Positions 1-9,121 of a stretch of DNA of 37,357 nt are shown in pieces (the stretch's first letter is position 1; the number at the start of each line of letters is the position of its first letter). The DNA comes from Burkholderiales bacterium (lineage in GTDB: Bacteria; Pseudomonadota; Gammaproteobacteria; Burkholderiales; Burkholderiaceae_C). The stretch covers positions 1 to 37,357 of the forward strand of contig CANCVB010000028.1 of NCBI GenBank assembly GCA_947381415.1, written 5' to 3'. The notes beneath the pieces were generated by a model that worked only from the letters and a program-made list of their open reading frames with translations, had not been told where the DNA came from and did not search any database. Position numbers and translations under genes: made by a program.

Positions 1-19
1 TGCAAGTTGGGAAAATGAA

Positions 20-388
20 ATGATCCAGACTGAATCTCGGTTAGAAGTCGCCGATAACACCGGCGCGAAGTCCGTCCTTTGTATCAAGGTGCTCGGGGGC
101 TCTAAGCGCCGCTACGCCACCGTGGGCGACATCATCAAAGTCAGCATCAAAGAAGCTGCGCCGCGTGGACGCGTCAAAAAAGGCGAGGTCTACAGTGCGG
201 TGGTGGTGCGGACGGCCAAGGGCATCCGTCGCAGCGACGGCTCCTTGGTCAAGTTCGACAGCAATGCAGCTGTGTTGCTCAATGCCAAACTCGAGCCTAT
301 CGGCACCCGTATCTTCGGTCCGGTCACGCGTGAATTGCGTACCGAGAAGTTCATGAAGATCGTGTCTTTGGCGCCTGAAGTACTTTAA
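20..388 (+). CDS. rplN: 50S ribosomal protein L14 (uL14)
   Basis: L14 binds 23S rRNA on the intersubunit face of the large subunit and contributes to a bridge with the small subunit. The 122-residue product has the normal family length and the conserved N-terminal beta-barrel start [17 protein letters not shown]. The ATG is preceded by a purine-rich GGGAAAA stretch. It is the first complete gene of the window and heads the visible part of the spc operon; rplX follows 11 bases later on the same strand. The 19 bases upstream are too short to identify the preceding gene, expected to be rpsQ from the usual S10/spc order. Confidence 0.98.
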   Translation: MIQTESRLEVADNTGAKSVLCIKVLGGSKRRYATVGDIIKVSIKEAAPRGRVKKGEVYSAVVVRTAKGIRRSDGSLVKFDSNAAVLLNAKLEPIGTRIFGPVTRELRTEKFMKIVSLAPEVL

Positions 389-399
389 GGACTCCGACC

Positions 400-720
400 A
401 TGAACAAGATTCGCAAAGGCGACGAGGTCATCGTCATCACAGGGCGCGACAAAGGCAAGCGCGGCAAGGTTGCATTGCGTGCCGACGATTCGCATCTCTT
501 GATCGACGGCATCAATTTGGTGAAAAAACACACCAAACCCAATCCCATGGCAGGCACCACTGGTGGCGTGATTGAAAAAAGCATGCCTATTCACCAGTCA
601 AATGTCGCCATTTACAACGCCACCACCGGCAAGGCCGATCGCGTGGGTATCAAGGTCAATACCGATGGCTCGAAGGTTCGCATCTTCAAGTCCAGTGGTG
701 AAGTCATCAAGGCGGCATAA
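400..720 (+). CDS. rplX: 50S ribosomal protein L24 (uL24)
   Basis: L24 is an assembly-initiating protein that binds the 5' domain of 23S rRNA. The 106-residue product opens with a KOW motif (about residues 5-25, [19 protein letters not shown]) typical of uL24, followed by the conserved [17 protein letters not shown] region. Length is normal for bacteria. It lies between rplN and rplE in canonical spc order, and rplE starts two bases after its stop, which suggests translational coupling. Confidence 0.98.
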   Translation: MNKIRKGDEVIVITGRDKGKRGKVALRADDSHLLIDGINLVKKHTKPNPMAGTTGGVIEKSMPIHQSNVAIYNATTGKADRVGIKVNTDGSKVRIFKSSGEVIKAA

Positions 721-722
721 AC

Positions 723-1262
723 ATGGCACGACTCCAACAACACTATCGTGAAAAAGTGGTTCCTGAGTTGACCGAGAAGTTCGGTTACAAGTCACCCATG
801 GAAGTGCCTCGCCTGACCAAAATCACCCTGAACATGGGTGTCAGCGAAGCGGTTGCTGACAAGAAAGTCATGGACCACGCTGTAGGCGACCTCTCCAAAA
901 TCGCTGGCCAAAAGCCGGTGGTTACCAAGGCGCGTAAAGCGATTGCAGGTTTCAAAATCCGCGAGCAGCAAGCCATTGGTTGCATGGTCACTTTGCGTGG
1001 CGTTCGCATGTATGAATTCCTTGACCGTTTCGTCACCGTGGCCTTGCCCCGTGTACGCGACTTTCGCGGTATTTCTGGCCGTGCTTTTGACGGTCGCGGC
1101 AACTACAACATCGGTGTGAAAGAGCAAATCATCTTCCCCGAAATCGAGTACGACAAGGTTGATGCCCTGCGCGGCATGAACATCAGCATCACCACCACGG
1201 CCAAGACCGACGATGAGTGCAAAGCACTGCTCGCCGCCTTCCGTTTTCCCTTCAAGAACTGA
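723..1262 (+). CDS. rplE: 50S ribosomal protein L5 (uL5)
   Basis: L5 binds 5S rRNA and forms part of the central protuberance. The 179-residue product is full length and has the conserved N-terminus [16 protein letters not shown] and the segments [24 protein letters not shown] and [30 protein letters not shown]. It starts two bases after rplX and its stop lies 8 bases before the TTG start of rpsN. In E. coli the translational repressor S8 acts near the start of this gene; I did not identify that RNA structure here. Confidence 0.98.
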   Translation: MARLQQHYREKVVPELTEKFGYKSPMEVPRLTKITLNMGVSEAVADKKVMDHAVGDLSKIAGQKPVVTKARKAIAGFKIREQQAIGCMVTLRGVRMYEFLDRFVTVALPRVRDFRGISGRAFDGRGNYNIGVKEQIIFPEIEYDKVDALRGMNISITTTAKTDDECKALLAAFRFPFKN

Positions 1263-1270
1263 GGTGCCCT

Positions 1271-1576
1271 TTGGCTAAAGTAGCTTTGATTGAACGCGAA
1301 CTCAAGCGCGACAAACTGGTCGCCAAGTACGCAAAAAAGTACGCAGAACTGAAGGCCGTGGCAAACGATGCCAAGCACAGTGATGAAGAGCGTGCGCAAG
1401 CCCGCTTGGCGTTGCAAAAACTTCCCCGCAATGCCAACCCTACGCGTCAACGCAACCGCTGCGAAATCACCGGTCGTCCCCGTGGCACATTCCGTCAATT
1501 CGGATTGGGTCGCGCCAAGATTCGTGAAATGGCCTTTGCAGGCAATATTCCTGGCATCACCAAGGCCAGCTGGTAA
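1271..1576 (+). CDS. rpsN: 30S ribosomal protein S14 (uS14), TTG start
   Basis: S14 binds the 3' major domain of 16S rRNA in the head of the small subunit. The frame is open from further upstream, but the family N-terminus ([23 protein letters not shown]) begins at a TTG codon at 1271, giving the usual 101 residues. A GAGGTG stretch at 1261-1266 serves as ribosome-binding site. The protein is the long, zinc-free form: the C-terminal [20 protein letters not shown] region has one cysteine and no CxxC pairs. It lies in canonical order between rplE and rpsH. Confidence 0.95.
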   Translation: MAKVALIERELKRDKLVAKYAKKYAELKAVANDAKHSDEERAQARLALQKLPRNANPTRQRNRCEITGRPRGTFRQFGLGRAKIREMAFAGNIPGITKASW

Positions 1577-1596
1577 GACAGCAGGAGATATTCAAT

Positions 1597-1992
1597 ATGA
1601 GCATGAGTGACCCCATTGCCGACCTGCTGACGCGTATCCGTAATGCGCAGATGGTGGCCAAGCCGACCGTGTCGGTTCCTTCCTCCAAAGTCAAACTGGC
1701 CATCGTCCAGGTGTTGAAAGATGAGGGCTATATCGATGGCTTTCACGTCAAGACCGATGCTGGCAAGCACGAGTTGGAAATCGCTTTGAAATACTACGCA
1801 GGCCGCCCTGTGATTGAGCGCATTGAGCGCGTCTCTCGCCCTGGCTTGCGTGTTTACAAAGGACACGATGCCATTCCCCAAGTCATGAACGGATTGGGTG
1901 TGGCGATTGTCACTACGCCAAAAGGCGTGATGACAGATCGCAAAGCCCGCGCCACTGGCGTGGGTGGCGAAGTTCTTTGCTACGTTGCTTAA
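1597..1992 (+). CDS. rpsH: 30S ribosomal protein S8 (uS8)
   Basis: S8 binds the central domain of 16S rRNA and in enterobacteria is also the autogenous repressor of the spc operon. The 131-residue product begins [18 protein letters not shown] and ends [11 protein letters not shown], both diagnostic of the family. An AGGAGA ribosome-binding site lies at 1583-1588. A second in-frame ATG at 1603 is possible, but the first is better spaced. rplF starts 13 bases downstream. Confidence 0.98.
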   Translation: MSMSDPIADLLTRIRNAQMVAKPTVSVPSSKVKLAIVQVLKDEGYIDGFHVKTDAGKHELEIALKYYAGRPVIERIERVSRPGLRVYKGHDAIPQVMNGLGVAIVTTPKGVMTDRKARATGVGGEVLCYVA

Positions 1993-2005
1993 GGGAGAAA
2001 CGACA

Positions 2006-2539
2006 ATGTCCCGAGTTGCAAAAATGCCTGTTGCCGTCCCCAGTGGCGTTGACATCACAATCAATGAAGCGCACATCAGCGTCAAAGGCGCTGGTGGCAA
2101 TCTGTCTATCGCTAACAATGCCTTGGTCAAGGTGGTGCACAGCGCTGACAGATTGAGTTTCGAGCCAGCCAATGAAACCCGCGAAGCCAATGCCATGAGT
2201 GGCACTTTGCGCCAGTTGGTTAACAACATGGTGGTCGGTGTCACCAAAGGCTTTGAGAAAAAACTCAACCTGGTTGGTGTGGGTTACAAAGCCGCCGCGC
2301 AAGGTAACAAGTTGAATTTGGCTGTGGGCTATTCCCACCCCGTCAACTTTGACATGCCCTCTGGCATCAAAGTGGAAACACCCGCACCCACCGAAATCAT
2401 CATCAAAGGTGCTGACCGCCAACGTGTGGGTCAAATCGCTGCTGAAATTCGCGCGGTTCGCCCGCCCGAGCCTTACAAAGGCAAAGGCATTCGCTATTCT
2501 GACGAAAAAATCGTCATCAAAGAAACCAAGAAGAAATAA
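2006..2539 (+). CDS. rplF: 50S ribosomal protein L6 (uL6)
   Basis: L6 sits at the base of the L7/L12 stalk near the sarcin-ricin loop. From the ATG at 2006 the product is 177 residues, the normal length, starting [18 protein letters not shown] longer open frame begins at 1964, but that start lies inside rpsH and lacks family similarity. The AAGGGAGAAA stretch at 1991-2000 is the ribosome-binding site. The C-terminal [30 protein letters not shown] block is the L6 signature. Confidence 0.97.
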   Translation: MSRVAKMPVAVPSGVDITINEAHISVKGAGGNLSIANNALVKVVHSADRLSFEPANETREANAMSGTLRQLVNNMVVGVTKGFEKKLNLVGVGYKAAAQGNKLNLAVGYSHPVNFDMPSGIKVETPAPTEIIIKGADRQRVGQIAAEIRAVRPPEPYKGKGIRYSDEKIVIKETKKK

Positions 2540-2550
2540 GGAGCTGCCAC

Positions 2551-2916
2551 ATGCTAAGCAAAAAACAGCAGCGTATCCGCCGCTCCCGCCAAACCCGTAT
2601 TCGCATCGCGACGCAAGGCGTTGCGCGCTTGACGGTCAACCGTACCAATTTGCATATTTATGCCAGCGTGATCTCTGGCGATGGCACCAAAGTATTGGCT
2701 GCAGCTTCAACCGCAGAAGCCGACGTTCGCAAGGCGCTGGGCGCAACCGGCAAAGGTGGCAACCAAGCTGCTGCTGAAGTCGTTGGTAAGCGTATTGCTG
2801 AAAAAGCCAAAGCAGTTGGCGTGGAAAAAGTGGCTTTCGATCGCGCAGGTTTTGCCTACCACGGTCGTGTCAAAACATTGGCCGATGCCGCACGTGCTGC
2901 CGGCTTGCAGTTCTAA
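2551..2916 (+). CDS. rplR: 50S ribosomal protein L18 (uL18)
   Basis: L18 binds 5S rRNA together with L5 in the central protuberance. The 121-residue product has the basic N-terminal tail ([19 protein letters not shown]) and ends in [26 protein letters not shown], the conserved L18 C-terminus. An AAGGAG site at the rplF stop serves the ATG at 2551. The position between rplF and rpsE is canonical. Confidence 0.98.
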   Translation: MLSKKQQRIRRSRQTRIRIATQGVARLTVNRTNLHIYASVISGDGTKVLAAASTAEADVRKALGATGKGGNQAAAEVVGKRIAEKAKAVGVEKVAFDRAGFAYHGRVKTLADAARAAGLQF

Positions 2917-2934
2917 CCCAAGACGGATACACAC

Positions 2935-3453
2935 ATGGCAAAAGTTCAAGCAAAAATGCAAGACGACAGTCGTGACGACGGTCTGAAGGAAAAAATGATT
3001 GCGGTCAACCGCGTGACCAAAGTGGTCAAGGGTGGTCGTATTTTGGGTTTCGCCGCACTCACCGTGGTTGGTGATGGCGATGGCCGCGTTGGCATGGGCA
3101 AAGGCAAATCCAAAGAGGTGCCTGCCGCTGTGCAAAAGGCCATGGAAGAAGCCCGCCGCAACATGCACAAAGTGTCATTGAAAAACGGCACGATCCACCA
3201 CAACGTGACCGGCCACCACGGTGCCGCCAGTGTGCAAATGGCGCCAGCCCCTAAGGGTACCGGCATCATTGCAGGCGGTCCTATGCGTGCCGTGTTTGAA
3301 GTCATGGGCATCACCGACATCGTCGCCAAGAGCCATGGTTCATCCAACCCCTACAACATGGTCCGCGCAACTTTTGATGCGTTGATCAAGTCCACCACGG
3401 CCGCCGAAGTGGCAGCCAAGCGTGGCAAGAGCGTCGAAGAACTCTTCGTCTAA
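2935..3453 (+). CDS. rpsE: 30S ribosomal protein S5 (uS5)
   Basis: S5 lies at the mRNA entry side of the small subunit and affects decoding fidelity. The 172-residue product has the N-terminal dsRNA-binding-like domain ([46 protein letters not shown]) and a C-terminal domain containing [43 protein letters not shown]. Both are complete. Spectinomycin resistance in E. coli maps to the loop around the VVKGG region; I see no obvious change there. Confidence 0.98.
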   Translation: MAKVQAKMQDDSRDDGLKEKMIAVNRVTKVVKGGRILGFAALTVVGDGDGRVGMGKGKSKEVPAAVQKAMEEARRNMHKVSLKNGTIHHNVTGHHGAASVQMAPAPKGTGIIAGGPMRAVFEVMGITDIVAKSHGSSNPYNMVRATFDALIKSTTAAEVAAKRGKSVEELFV

Positions 3454-3470
3454 TCCGGGAGCAACGGCAC

Positions 3471-3656
3471 ATGTCTACATCATCTTCAACGGTCAAAGTG
3501 CAATTGGTGCGCAGCCCCATCGGCACCAAAGAATCACACCGCGCCACCGTGCGTGGTTTGGGCTTGCGCAAAATCGGCAGCACCAGCGAACTGCAAGATA
3601 CACCTGCAGTGCGCGGCATGATCAACAAGATCAGTTATTTGGTCAAAGTACTCTAA
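3471..3656 (+). CDS. rpmD: 50S ribosomal protein L30 (uL30)
   Basis: L30 is a small surface protein of the large subunit, absent from some bacterial lineages but present here. The 61-residue product has the family core [53 protein letters not shown], with a short Ser/Thr-rich N-terminus. A CGGGAGCAACGG stretch before the ATG contains a GGAG ribosome-binding site. It lies 17 bases after rpsE. Confidence 0.97.
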   Translation: MSTSSSTVKVQLVRSPIGTKESHRATVRGLGLRKIGSTSELQDTPAVRGMINKISYLVKVL

Positions 3657-3667
3657 GGTTTTTCGCC

Positions 3668-4099
3668 ATGCAACTCAATGAAATCAAACCCGCAGATGGT
3701 TCACGCAAAGACCGTCGCCGTGTGGGTCGCGGTATTGGTTCAGGCTTGGGCAAGACTGCCGGCCGTGGCCACAAGGGTCAAAAGTCTCGCTCTGGTGGCT
3801 ACCACAAAGTGGGTTTTGAAGGCGGTCAAATGCCTTTGCAACGCCGCTTGCCTAAGCGTGGTTTCAAGTCACACAGCTTGAAATACAACGAAGAAGTCAC
3901 ACTCACATCGTTGCAATTGCTCGACATCACAGACATCGATGTGTTGGCACTCAAAACCGCTGGCTTGGTCAGTCAAATGGCCAAAGTGGTCAAGGTCATC
4001 AAAACCGGTGAAATTTCACGTGCTGTGAAATTGAATGGCGTTGGCGCAACGGCCGGTGCCAAGGCTGCCATCGAAGCTGCTGGCGGCTCTGTTGCTTAA
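3668..4099 (+). CDS. rplO: 50S ribosomal protein L15 (uL15)
   Basis: L15 is a late-assembly protein whose glycine-rich N-terminal extension penetrates 23S rRNA. The ATG at 3668 gives 143 residues beginning [44 protein letters not shown], the family hallmark. The same frame is open further upstream into rpsE, but those starts lack similarity. rpmD ends 11 bases before, and secY starts with TTG 25 bases after. Confidence 0.97.
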   Translation: MQLNEIKPADGSRKDRRRVGRGIGSGLGKTAGRGHKGQKSRSGGYHKVGFEGGQMPLQRRLPKRGFKSHSLKYNEEVTLTSLQLLDITDIDVLALKTAGLVSQMAKVVKVIKTGEISRAVKLNGVGATAGAKAAIEAAGGSVA

Positions 4100-4124
4100 G
4101 CACTGAAGAAAGAACACAGATACC

Positions 4125-5438
4125 TTGGCTACCAACGCTTTGCCCAAAACAGATAAGTATGGCGACTTGCGTCGCCGTCTTGTCTTTTTGCTGCTCGCCT
4201 TGGTGGTGTACCGCATTGGTACCCACATTCCTGTGCCTGGTATCAATCCCGATCAGCTCACCCAGTTATTCAAGGGTCAGCAAGGCGGTATTCTCAGCCT
4301 CTTCAATATGTTCTCGGGTGGCGCTTTGTCGCGCTTCAGTATTTTTGCTTTGGGCATCATGCCCTACATCTCGGCATCCATCATCATGCAATTGATGTCG
4401 TATGTGGTGCCCAGCATGGAAGCCTTGAAAAAAGAAGGTGAAGCCGGACGACGCAAGATCACGCAATACACACGCTACGGCACCCTGGGTTTGGCTATTT
4501 TCCAATCCATGGGCATTGCCTTGGCGCTCGAGTCTTCGGCCGGTTTGGTCAATGCCCCTGGGCTGGTGTTTCGCATGACTGCCATGGTGTCTTTGACGGC
4601 TGGCACCATGTTTTTGATGTGGTTGGGCGAGCAAATCACTGAGCGTGGGCTTGGCAACGGTATATCCATCATTATTTTCTCGGGTATTGCCGCAGGCCTG
4701 CCCAACTCCATCGGTGGATTGCTTGAATTGGTGCGCACAGGTGCCATGAGCATCATCGTGGCCTTGTTGATTGTGGTTTTGGTGGCTTTGGTCACCTATT
4801 TTGTGGTGTTTGTCGAGCGTGGTCAGCGCAAGATATTGGTCAACTATGCGCGTCGCCAAGTGGGCAACAAAGTGTATGGTGGTCAGTCTTCACACTTGCC
4901 TTTGAAGCTCAATATGGCAGGCGTTATTCCCCCCATTTTTGCGTCCTCCATCATTTTGTTGCCTTCCACCGTGGTGAGTTGGTTTAGCAAAGGCGAGAGC
5001 ATGAATTGGCTGAAAGACATCTCAGCCGCGCTGTCGCCTGGTCAGCCCATTTATGTCATGTTGTATGCCGTGGCAATCGTGTTCTTCTGTTTCTTCTACA
5101 CCGCTTTGGTGTTCAACAGCCGCGAAACAGCAGACAACCTGAAGAAAAGCGGTGGCTTCATCCCTGGCATTCGCCCCGGTGACCAAACCGCTCGCTTCAT
5201 CGACAAGATTTTGTTGCGCTTGACGTTTGCAGGCGCCATCTACATCACCTTTGTGTGTTTGTTGCCTGAGTTTCTCATCCTCAAGTACAACGTGCCTTTC
5301 TACTTTGGCGGCACATCGTTGCTGATCATTGTGGTTGTCACGATGGACTTCATGGCCCAAGTGCAAAACTACCTCATGAGTCAGCAGTACGAGTCGCTGC
5401 TTAAAAAGGCCAACTTCAAGATGGCACCAGGTGGCTGA
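4125..5438 (+). CDS. secY: Preprotein translocase subunit SecY, TTG start
   Basis: SecY is the channel subunit of the SecYEG translocon in the inner membrane. The 437-residue product has ten hydrophobic segments, beginning with [26 protein letters not shown] and including the plug-region sequence [25 protein letters not shown] and the cytoplasmic loop [45 protein letters not shown] used for SecA and ribosome docking. The TTG at 4125 fits the family N-terminus ([18 protein letters not shown]), with a GAAGAAAGAA purine tract upstream. A weak start may limit production of this membrane protein relative to the ribosomal proteins around it. infA follows 8 bases later. Confidence 0.97.
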   Translation: MATNALPKTDKYGDLRRRLVFLLLALVVYRIGTHIPVPGINPDQLTQLFKGQQGGILSLFNMFSGGALSRFSIFALGIMPYISASIIMQLMSYVVPSMEALKKEGEAGRRKITQYTRYGTLGLAIFQSMGIALALESSAGLVNAPGLVFRMTAMVSLTAGTMFLMWLGEQITERGLGNGISIIIFSGIAAGLPNSIGGLLELVRTGAMSIIVALLIVVLVALVTYFVVFVERGQRKILVNYARRQVGNKVYGGQSSHLPLKLNMAGVIPPIFASSIILLPSTVVSWFSKGESMNWLKDISAALSPGQPIYVMLYAVAIVFFCFFYTALVFNSRETADNLKKSGGFIPGIRPGDQTARFIDKILLRLTFAGAIYITFVCLLPEFLILKYNVPFYFGGTSLLIIVVVTMDFMAQVQNYLMSQQYESLLKKANFKMAPGG

Positions 5439-5446
5439 TTGGGCGC

Positions 5447-5665
5447 ATGGCAAAGGACGATGTCATCCAGATGCAAGGAGAGGTTGTTGAAAACCTCCCC
5501 AACGCCACTTTCCGGGTCAAATTGGAAAATGGTCATGTGGTGCTCGGACATATCTCCGGCAAGATGCGGATGCACTATATCCGTATCCTGCCTGGCGACA
5601 AGGTGACGGTTGAGATGACGCCCTACGATTTGAGTCGGGCAAGAATTGTGTTCAGAGCCAAGTAA
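5447..5665 (+). CDS. infA: Translation initiation factor IF-1
   Basis: IF-1 is an OB-fold protein that occupies the A site of the 30S subunit during initiation. The 72-residue product is complete: [72 protein letters not shown], with the [17 protein letters not shown] block conserved throughout bacteria. Its location between secY and rpmJ is typical of betaproteobacteria and differs from E. coli, where infA lies elsewhere. No strong Shine-Dalgarno sequence precedes its ATG, so coupling to secY is plausible. Confidence 0.97.
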   Translation: MAKDDVIQMQGEVVENLPNATFRVKLENGHVVLGHISGKMRMHYIRILPGDKVTVEMTPYDLSRARIVFRAK

Positions 5666-5692
5666 GGCTTTGGGCGCACAGAGTGAGCAAGG

Positions 5693-5709
5693 AACACGCA
5701 GGGCGTGTT
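5693..5709 (+). other. Hairpin in infA-rpmJ spacer
   Basis: AACACGC and GCGTGTT form a perfect 7-bp stem with a 3-base loop, 22 bases before the rpmJ start. It could be an RNA processing, stability or weak attenuation element. It is not followed by a proper U-tract, so I do not call it a terminator. Confidence 0.5.
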
Positions 5710-5731
5710 TCAGGAATTTTTGGAGAATGAA

Positions 5732-5845
5732 ATGAAAGTTTCGGCTTCGGTCAAAACAATTTGCCGCAATTGCAAAATCATCCGCCGCAAGGGCGTGGTG
5801 CGTGTCATATGTACTGATCCGCGTCACAAACAGCGTCAAGGCTGA
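5732..5845 (+). CDS. rpmJ: 50S ribosomal protein L36 (bL36), zinc-ribbon form
   Basis: L36 is the smallest ribosomal protein and stabilises 23S rRNA structure near the GTPase centre. Translation from ATG 5732 gives 37 residues: [20 protein letters not shown] followed by [17 protein letters not shown]. The zinc ligands C11, C14, C27 and H32 are all present, so this is the C+ (zinc-binding) form. TGGAGAATGA directly upstream supplies a GGAG ribosome-binding site. It closes the spc operon, 28 bases before rpsM. Confidence 0.96.
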   Translation: MKVSASVKTICRNCKIIRRKGVVRVICTDPRHKQRQG

Positions 5846-5873
5846 TCTTTCACCGCATTAAAGAGGTCACAAC

Positions 5874-6239
5874 ATGGCACGTATCGCTGGTATCAATATC
5901 CCACCGCACAAACACACCGAAATCGGCTTGACGTCTATCTTCGGCATTGGCCGCACGCGTGCTCGCAAAATTTGCGAAGCCACCGGCATTGCTTACAGCA
6001 AAAAAATCAAAGATTTGACAGACGCTGATTTGGAAAAAATCCGCGATCAAATCGCACTGTTTACCATCGAAGGCGACTTGCGCCGCGAGACCACCATGAA
6101 CATCAAGCGTTTGATGGACATTGGTTGCTACCGTGGCTTCCGCCATCGCCGTGGTTTGCCCATGCGTGGTCAACGCACCCGCACCAACGCACGCACACGT
6201 AAAGGCCCCCGCAAGGCGGCTCAATCGTTGAAGAAATAA
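5874..6239 (+). CDS. rpsM: 30S ribosomal protein S13 (uS13)
   Basis: S13 lies in the head of the small subunit and contacts L5 and the P-site tRNA. The 121-residue product has the helix-two-turn-helix start [39 protein letters not shown] and the basic C-terminal tail ([31 protein letters not shown]). An AAAGAGG site precedes the ATG. This is the first gene of the classical alpha operon, although no obvious promoter separates it from rpmJ. Confidence 0.98.
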   Translation: MARIAGINIPPHKHTEIGLTSIFGIGRTRARKICEATGIAYSKKIKDLTDADLEKIRDQIALFTIEGDLRRETTMNIKRLMDIGCYRGFRHRRGLPMRGQRTRTNARTRKGPRKAAQSLKK

Positions 6240-6251
6240 AGAGGGATCACC

Positions 6252-6656
6252 ATGGCAAAAGCACCCGTCAACTCAGCCGCACAACGTGTGCGCAAAAAGG
6301 TCCGCAAAAACGTTGCGGACGGCATTGCGCACGTGCATGCGTCTTTCAACAACACCATCATTACCATCACCGATCGCCAAGGCAATGCTTTGTCATGGGC
6401 TTCGTCGGGTGGTCAAGGTTTCAAGGGCTCACGCAAGTCCACGCCGTTTGCCGCTCAGGTGGCTTCCGAGGTGGCAGGTCGTGCTGCCATGGATCAGGGC
6501 ATCAAGAACCTCGACGTCGAAATCAAAGGTCCCGGCCCTGGCCGCGAATCTTCGGTTCGTGCGTTGGCAGCCCTGGGTATTCGCATCAATTCCATCTCTG
6601 ATGTGACACCGGTTCCCCACAACGGATGCCGTCCGCAAAAGCGTCGTCGCATCTGA
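6252..6656 (+). CDS. rpsK: 30S ribosomal protein S11 (uS11)
   Basis: S11 is in the platform of the small subunit, close to the mRNA exit channel. The 134-residue product has the family core [48 protein letters not shown] and the C-terminus [33 protein letters not shown] before the ATG carries a GAGG ribosome-binding site. It is 12 bases after rpsM and 83 bases before rpsD. Confidence 0.98.
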   Translation: MAKAPVNSAAQRVRKKVRKNVADGIAHVHASFNNTIITITDRQGNALSWASSGGQGFKGSRKSTPFAAQVASEVAGRAAMDQGIKNLDVEIKGPGPGRESSVRALAALGIRINSISDVTPVPHNGCRPQKRRRI

Positions 6657-6668
6657 TTTTTCACCAAG

Positions 6669-6716
6669 CCCACCGCCGTGGGTGACACACCCTCGGCTCC
6701 CCGCACTTGCTGCGGG
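6669..6716 (+). other. Two hairpins in rpsK-rpsD spacer
   Basis: CCCAC (6669-6673) pairs with GTGGG (6678-6682), and CCCGCA (6700-6705) pairs perfectly with TGCGGG (6711-6716) around a 5-base loop. The second hairpin ends 23 bases before the GTG start of rpsD. In E. coli S4 represses the alpha operon through a structured leader upstream of rpsM; whether this spacer plays a comparable role is inference only. Confidence 0.45.
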
Positions 6717-6739
6717 CAGATGACATAAAGGAAGTTCAA

Positions 6740-7363
6740 GTGGCACGTTACTTAGGCCCCAAGGCCAAACTCTCTCGCCGTGAAGGCACCGATTTGTTCC
6801 TCAAGAGCGCACGCCGCTCGATCAGTGACAAAGCGAAATTTGACAGCAAACCTGGCCAGCACGGCCGCACCTCCGGTCAGCGCATGTCTGACTTCGGTTT
6901 GCAGTTGCGTGAAAAACAAAAAGTCAAACGCATGTATGGTGTGTTGGAGCGTCAGTTCCGCCGCTACTTTGCCATGGCTGACCAGCAAAAAGGCAACACA
7001 GGTTCAAACCTGTTGTCCTTGTTAGAGTCCCGTTTAGACAATGTGGTCTACCGCATGGGTTTTGGCTCCACACGTGCTGAAGCACGTCAGTTGGTGTCCC
7101 ACAAAGCCATCACGGTCAATGGCCACCAAGTCAACATTCCCTCTTACCTTGTCAAGTCTGGCGACGTGGTCAGCGTGCGTGAAAAATCCAAAAAACAAGG
7201 CCGTGTCGTCGAGGCCTTGCAATTAGCCACCCAAGTGGGCATACCGGCATGGGTCGAAGTCAATATCGACAAAGCCGAAGGTATCTTTAAGAAGACACCT
7301 GACCGTGACGAATTTGCGGCTGACATCAACGAATCGCTGATTGTCGAGTTGTATTCACGTTAA
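6740..7363 (+). CDS. rpsD: 30S ribosomal protein S4 (uS4), GTG start
   Basis: S4 nucleates assembly of the 16S 5' domain and is the alpha-operon translational repressor in E. coli. From GTG 6740 the product is 207 residues, starting [42 protein letters not shown], the normal beta-proteobacterial form without an N-terminal zinc site. The S4 RNA-binding fold covers about residues 97-160 ([48 protein letters not shown]). AAAGGAAG at 6727-6734 is the ribosome-binding site. Confidence 0.97.
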   Translation: MARYLGPKAKLSRREGTDLFLKSARRSISDKAKFDSKPGQHGRTSGQRMSDFGLQLREKQKVKRMYGVLERQFRRYFAMADQQKGNTGSNLLSLLESRLDNVVYRMGFGSTRAEARQLVSHKAITVNGHQVNIPSYLVKSGDVVSVREKSKKQGRVVEALQLATQVGIPAWVEVNIDKAEGIFKKTPDRDEFAADINESLIVELYSR

Positions 7364-7393
7364 CCGGGGCTTGTTGGCCCTTTGAATCCGTCG

Positions 7394-7451
7394 CCCTGCA
7401 CGCACCAGTGAGCAGGGGTCATCATCCAGCCTTACCGGTGTAACGAACCGG
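7394..7451 (+). other. Hairpins in rpsD-rpoA spacer
   Basis: The 109-base spacer contains CCCTGC (7394-7399) pairing with GCAGGG (7412-7417), with an extra CAC/GTG pairing inside the loop, and CCGGT (7435-7439) pairing with ACCGG (7447-7451). Neither is followed by a U-run. The pair may set the ratio of rpoA to upstream cistrons by processing or attenuation; this is inferred. Confidence 0.4.
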
Positions 7452-7472
7452 GGGTATTGAGAGGAAAAACGA

Positions 7473-8468
7473 ATGCAGACCAATCTCCTAAAGCCCAAAG
7501 CCATCCAAGTAGAACAACTCGGTCACAACCGAGCCAAAGTGACGCTCGAGCCTTTCGAGCGTGGCTATGGCCACACCTTGGGTAATGCTTTGCGCCGTGT
7601 CCTGTTGTCTTCGATGGTTGGCTACGCGGTTACCGATGTCACCATTGCAGGCGTGTTGCACGAATACTCTTCGATAGATGGCGTGCAAGAAGACGTCGTG
7701 AATATTTTGTTGAACCTCAAAGGCGTAGTCTTCAAACTCCACAACCGTGATGAGGTGACACTCAGCTTGCGCAAAGAAGGCGAAGGCCAAGTCACTGCTG
7801 CTGATATTCAAACACCCCACGATGTTGAAATCATCAACCCAGAGCATGTCATCGCCAACTTGTCCCAAGGTGGCAAGATTGACATTCAACTCAAGGTAGA
7901 AAAAGGCCGTGGCTATGTGCCCGGCAGCATGCGTCGCCATGCAGATGAAGTCAACAAATCGATTGGTCGCATTGTGTTGGATGCATCGTTCTCGCCCGTC
8001 AAGCGCGTGAGCTACAGCGTTGAGAATGCGCGCGTTGAACAGCGCACCGACTTGGACCGTTTGGTGGTCGAGATCGAAACCAATGGTGCGATCAACGCGG
8101 AAGATGCGGTTCGCTCCTCTGCCAAAATTTTGGTGGAACAGCTGGCTGTTTTTGCGCAACTCGAAGGCAATGAATTGGCTGCGTTTGATTCACCTGCACC
8201 GCGCAGTGCACAACAATTTGACCCCATCTTGTTGCGCCCTGTCGACGAGCTTGAGCTCACTGTTCGCTCTGCCAATTGCCTCAAAGCAGAAAACATTTTC
8301 TACATTGGTGACCTGATTCAACGCTCTGAAAATGAGTTGCTCAAGACACCTAACTTGGGTCGCAAGTCGCTCAACGAAATCAAAGAAGTGCTCGCTTCAC
8401 GCGGTTTGACATTGGGCATGAAACTCGAAAGCTGGCCACCAGCCGGCTTGGAAGCCAAACGTATTTAA
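7473..8468 (+). CDS. rpoA: DNA-directed RNA polymerase subunit alpha
   Basis: RpoA dimerises to scaffold the RNA polymerase core and contacts UP elements and activators. The 331-residue product has the N-terminal dimerisation domain (about residues 10-235, with [29 protein letters not shown]) and a C-terminal helix-hairpin-helix DNA-binding domain (about 250-315, [59 protein letters not shown]). Length is normal. A GAGAGGAAAAACGA stretch provides the ribosome-binding site. It is flanked by structured spacers on both sides. Confidence 0.98.
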   Translation: MQTNLLKPKAIQVEQLGHNRAKVTLEPFERGYGHTLGNALRRVLLSSMVGYAVTDVTIAGVLHEYSSIDGVQEDVVNILLNLKGVVFKLHNRDEVTLSLRKEGEGQVTAADIQTPHDVEIINPEHVIANLSQGGKIDIQLKVEKGRGYVPGSMRRHADEVNKSIGRIVLDASFSPVKRVSYSVENARVEQRTDLDRLVVEIETNGAINAEDAVRSSAKILVEQLAVFAQLEGNELAAFDSPAPRSAQQFDPILLRPVDELELTVRSANCLKAENIFYIGDLIQRSENELLKTPNLGRKSLNEIKEVLASRGLTLGMKLESWPPAGLEAKRI

Positions 8469-8476
8469 TAACCAGT

Positions 8477-8519
8477 GCTGACTTCAGTCAGCCACTCCCC
8501 TGGCCGTACCTGATACGGC
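8477..8519 (+). other. Tandem hairpins in rpoA-rplQ spacer
   Basis: GCTGACT (8477-8483) and AGTCAGC (8486-8492) form a 7-base inverted repeat, and GCCGTA (8503-8508) pairs with TACGGC (8514-8519) around a 5-base loop. Both are perfect and lie back to back in the 89-base spacer. No U-tract follows, so they look like processing or stability elements rather than terminators. Confidence 0.5.
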
Positions 8520-8557
8520 GGCCGGCAAAACAAGTGAAAGTCTAGAAAGGACATACC

Positions 8558-8950
8558 ATGCGTCATGGACACGGATTACGCAAACTCAACCGGACCAGCT
8601 CACACCGTCTGGCCATGTTGCAAAACATGATGAACTCATTGATTGAACACGAGGTCATCAAAACCACATTGCCCAAAGCCAAAGAGCTGCGTCGCGTGAT
8701 CGAGCCTATGCTCACACTCGGCAAAGAACCCACGTTGTCGAACAAGCGTTTGGCATTTAACCGCCTTCGCAACCGCGACAATGTGGTGAAGCTGTTTGCT
8801 GAACTTGGCCCCCGTTACAAAACACGTCCAGGTGGTTACACCCGTATTTTGAAGATGGGTTACCGTGTAGGTGACAACGCGCCAATGGCCTTGGTGGAAC
8901 TTGTTGATCGCCCTGAAATCAACGACACACCCAGCACTGCAAGCGAATAA
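8558..8950 (+). CDS. rplQ: 50S ribosomal protein L17 (bL17)
   Basis: L17 surrounds the peptide exit tunnel on the solvent side of the large subunit. The 130-residue product begins [47 protein letters not shown] and contains [28 protein letters not shown], both diagnostic. AGAAAGGA precedes the ATG. It is the last protein gene of the alpha operon; the initiator tRNA starts 22 bases after its stop. Confidence 0.98.
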   Translation: MRHGHGLRKLNRTSSHRLAMLQNMMNSLIEHEVIKTTLPKAKELRRVIEPMLTLGKEPTLSNKRLAFNRLRNRDNVVKLFAELGPRYKTRPGGYTRILKMGYRVGDNAPMALVELVDRPEINDTPSTASE

Positions 8951-8972
8951 CCGTTACAATCAACGCACACGA

Positions 8973-9049
<77 letters not shown>

Positions 9050-9056
9050 AACACAC

Positions 9057-9082
9057 AACGCCCACTACCCAGTGGGCGTTTT
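9057..9082 (+). terminator. Rho-independent terminator after tRNA-fMet
   Basis: AACGCCCACT (9057-9066) and AGTGGGCGTT (9071-9080) form a perfect 10-bp stem with an ACCC loop, and the 3' arm runs into TTTT. It closes the spc/alpha/tRNA transcription unit, 40 bases before the next gene. Confidence 0.9.
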
Positions 9083-9121
9083 GCATTGTCCTCACACCTG
9101 TGACATTTCCTTGCTTAACCT

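Noticed and set aside
1-19. Possible 3' end of rpsQ
   Set aside because: Nineteen bases cannot be assigned, and the frame that ends in TGA here does not resemble the S17 C-terminus.
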